DNA of 64,000 bases, from positions 124,001 through 188,000 of the forward strand of contig JAODUP010000358.1 of assembly GCA_025642065.1 (NCBI GenBank). The letters run 5' to 3'. Under the pieces are notes generated by a model that ran no database searches, had not been told where the DNA came from, and saw only the letters and a program-made list of their open reading frames with translations. Positions 62,950 to 64,000 of this stretch are shown here, in pieces; positions within the stretch are counted from its first letter, which is position 1; every line of letters begins with the position of its first letter. A program made the position numbers and the translations under genes. This stretch comes from Paralvinella palmiformis (taxonomy: Eukaryota > Annelida > Polychaeta > Terebellida > Alvinellidae).

Positions 62950-63940
62950 GCCGTGAAAAGTCAGCTATCACACTAGGTCAACTGTTTATGGTTCTTCATT
63001 TCCCTGATATTCTTCATTAATAGTTATTAGATAAGACTATCTATATTGAGTTGTTATCTTTATTATTTTGTGAACGATTATTAAACTGTTTGAAGCGTAT
63101 CAGCGATTGAATCATAAGGTATTCTGATATTTAAACCAGAACGACTAAAAATGGTTTTGTTCGAATTTTTTTCTTTCTCTGTGACTTCCTTAGTTTGAGT
63201 TTTGTTGTGGTACTTTTTCTTTTGTCTTGTCTGCTGAGTACAATTTGTAATACCTAATCCAGGGTCTGAGAGTCTTGAAGACATACATGTACATATATCT
63301 GAAACTTCCCTCAGGATAGTTATCCATTTCGCCTTATCCATCAAAGACGAAATACCTAATTAAACTGGCCCTTTATTCGAAAAAAAGTATATCCACCTAT
63401 TTATCTATCTATTTATCTATCCATTTATCTATCTATTAAAGTTGAAGTTTACCGTACTTATTTTCCTGGTGTTAGACTAGTCAATAATGATATTCAGTCA
63501 AAGTGACAATAAAGAGGAGTGTTTTACTAATCTTAGAACGTTGGTAGTGTCTTACGCCTTTCAGGATCAAGAAAGATCACTTCCCTTGGCAATGTCAGTT
63601 TCAAATTAACATATATAGATCCGTGGCATAATTTGAATTTTCGAAAGACTGTTAATCCGCTTTTTTATTGAGGAAAGGGTATCATATCGGCACCAGGCTT
63701 CAAGTCTCCACATTTGTAGAATTAAGAAACGGAATTCCTCACATTTCAATGGCGATATAGAGCTGAATTTTGATCAACATCTTGAAACATTCATAGATAT
63801 TAGTGAGCACACCCTTTCAGTAATTTCATATAATTTCACGATTTATCTAATTAATTTATGAATAATGACTACGTAAATGAGCTCTCGGTTGCAAATCAAT
63901 TGTACCTTCATCTAGTTTACCGATTGTCTGTTTGACAATC
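62950..63940. other. Intergenic stretch with TATC microsatellite
   Basis: A minus-strand frame at 63344-63081 (MMDKAKWITILREV...) is open for 87 codons but matches nothing recognised. A TATC/TATT tetranucleotide repeat occupies 63395-63437. Confidence 0.4.
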
Positions 63941-63948
63941 AAGTCCTG

Positions 63949-64000
63949 ATGGAAGAAACTCTGCTTCATTCTCGAATCAATCGAACTTTCCTGGATGAAG
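63949..64000 (+). CDS. Possible exon start running off the right edge
   Basis: An ATG opens a frame MEETLLHSRINRTFLDE that is still open at the end of the window. The composition is protein-like, but 17 residues are too few to assign a family, and there is no splice or promoter evidence. Confidence 0.2.
   Translation, partial: MEETLLHSRINRTFLDE

Overview
The window is nuclear DNA from an AT-rich animal genome. It has spliced genes with GT-AG introns of about 0.1-2.6 kb, (CA)n(TA)n microsatellites, and a dense, multi-layered load of hAT, pogo-like, LINE and tRNA-derived SINE elements. The gene content and repeat style fit a marine bilaterian invertebrate, most likely a lophotrochozoan such as a mollusc or brachiopod. 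The species cannot be fixed from the sequence alone.

Layout of genes. (1) At the left edge on the minus strand is the first coding exon of an Asx/ASXL gene (551-625); the rest lies outside the window. (2) 17059-30511 (+) is an 18-exon gene for a 915-residue coiled-coil protein of the CCDC178/CCDC175 type. (3) 31747-43898 (-) is a 10-exon gene for a 540-residue secreted papain-family protease resembling counting factor-associated protein D. It is tail-to-tail with gene 2, and their poly(A) signals lie inside the same 25 bp. (4) 48215-52211 (+) is a 9-exon HDHD5 (CECR5) orthologue, a mitochondrial HAD-family protein, head-to-head with gene 3. (5) 59353-60606 (+) is an intronless 417-residue SPIN90/NCKIPSD-like Arp2/3 regulator that lacks the usual SH3 domain. 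All exon junctions of genes 2-4 were checked by hand for phase and join into single open frames. A possible exon start at 63949 runs off the right edge.

Between the genes the DNA is mostly mobile-element debris. 2986-7607 is a hAT element with terminal repeats and a partly decayed 8-bp target duplication, filled with a pogo-like element, a LINE 3' end and a repeat that carries a short coding start. A second hAT fossil (34135-36470) sits in an intron of the protease gene. SINE family A (tRNA head, conserved body, ATC tail) occurs about seven times, several with exact or near-exact target duplications. SINE family B (45223-45588, exact 11-bp duplication) shares its hairpin tail with an adjacent I-type LINE remnant. 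A third tRNA-like SINE (25685-25925) ends like the LINE at 7440-7490. A pogo-type MITE with TA duplications is at 53943-54716.

The most interesting leads are: the SH3-less, intronless SPIN90 gene; the two SINE/LINE pairs with shared tails; a dispersed repeat that keeps a CRE and an ETS site at identical spacing upstream of a short ORF; a 65-bp-arm inverted repeat inside a CCDC178 intron; and the compact bidirectional poly(A) site. No prokaryotic-type system, CRISPR array or viral genome was seen. The five genes have unrelated roles and show no sign of acting together.
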